Positions 5,772-6,001 of a stretch of 6,001 nt of DNA are shown in pieces. Origin of the DNA: Sva-25 sp037385685 (GTDB taxonomy: Bacteria; Pseudomonadota; Gammaproteobacteria; Chromatiales; Chromatiaceae); NCBI GenBank assembly GCA_037385685.1, contig JARRMW010000104.1, positions 1 to 6,001 of the forward strand, in the 5' to 3' direction. The notes beneath the pieces were generated by a model that was not told where the DNA came from, searched no databases, and was given only the letters and a program-made list of their open reading frames with translations. Each line of letters begins with the position of its first letter. Positions within the stretch are counted from its first letter, which is position 1. The translations under genes were made by a program, and so were the position numbers.

Positions 5772-6001
5772 ATGAAAAAACTGCTTCTGACAACCGCCCT
5801 GCTCGCACTCCCTTTCACGGCCAACGCCGGATTCATGGATGCCGACTGGGCCAAGAAAGCCTGCGACGGCTGGAACAACACAGCCACCCTGGCCAATGAA
5901 CTCGGCGGCGACGAGTGGGCAGCCAATGACGGCGGCCGCGGCTACAAGCTCATCCAGATGTATCGCGACGAGTGCGGTGCCGACTCGAAAGTCCAGATCA
6001 A
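5772..6001 (+). CDS. Secreted protein, N-terminal part; possibly SCP2-like sterol/lipid-binding family
   Basis: The first 76 codons of a gene that continues beyond the window. A Sec signal peptide (MKKLLLTTALLALPFTANA, cleavage near residue 19) is followed by mature sequence beginning GFMDADWAKKACDGWN. A GGAG at 5757-5760, 11 bases before the ATG, is an acceptable ribosome binding site. The pattern ADWA..AC..WN, then ...NDGGRGYKLIQMYRDECG, resembles periplasmic proteins annotated as SCP2 sterol-binding-domain proteins in proteobacteria, as I recall them. The diagnostic domain itself would lie downstream, so this is a tentative call. C31 and C68 could form a disulfide. It lies just after the FadL-type barrel but beyond a strong terminator; a role in handling a hydrophobic compound brought in by a barrel protein is an inference only. 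Reality of the gene is well supported by signal peptide, ribosome binding site and codon use. Confidence 0.75.
   Translation, partial: MKKLLLTTALLALPFTANAGFMDADWAKKACDGWNNTATLANELGGDEWAANDGGRGYKLIQMYRDECGADSKVQI

Noticed and set aside
1..6001. CRISPR array, insertion sequence, prophage or defence island
   Set aside because: There are no direct-repeat arrays, transposase or integrase motifs, terminal inverted repeats, tRNA-like integration sites or known defence domains. All genes read as chromosomal housekeeping or envelope genes.

Overview
The window looks like ordinary chromosomal DNA from a gammaproteobacterium. It is moderately GC-rich (roughly 58% by eye). The ABC-F gene matches the enterobacterial YheS protein almost motif for motif. 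The MetA-type fragment is of the long form I associate with sulfur-oxidising and related beta/gammaproteobacteria. The periplasmic diheme cytochrome c and the FadL-type outer-membrane protein fit a free-living respiratory Gram-negative. I cannot name the genus.

Layout from left to right. (1) Positions 2-532 (+) hold the C-terminal half of a homoserine O-acyltransferase of the MetA family. Its stop shares one base with the start of (2), a complete YheS-type ABC-F ATPase (532-2427, +). (3) A 57-bp gap between convergent genes carries a perfect 20-bp palindrome inside a longer stem, probably the terminator of the minus-strand pair. (4) That minus-strand pair encodes a secreted protein with a possible inactive alpha/beta-hydrolase pattern (2976-3611) and, overlapping it by 4 bp, a periplasmic TlpA-like thioredoxin (2485-2979). 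(5) A short AT-rich divergent promoter region precedes (6), a periplasmic diheme c4/c553-like cytochrome (3682-4314, +). (7) A 229-bp AT-rich gap with several small inverted repeats leads to (8), a FadL/OmpP1-type beta-barrel gene (4544-5698, +). This is closed by a strong rho-independent terminator. (9) The start of a secreted protein (5772-end, +), tentatively SCP2-like, runs off the window.

Functionally, the left part is cytoplasmic (methionine biosynthesis and a ribosome-associated ATPase). Everything right of 2485 is envelope biology: thiol redox, cytochrome c electron transfer, uptake of hydrophobic compounds across the outer membrane, and perhaps periplasmic lipid binding.

The most unusual point is the FadL-type gene. 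It has an excellent ribosome binding site and a normal 'MKK' start, but then jumps directly into sequence that in relatives follows the signal peptide and the N-terminal 'NPAG' plug segment. About 55-60 residues, including the export signal, appear to be missing in frame. I see no evidence for a new defence system, mobile element, CRISPR array or RNA gene.
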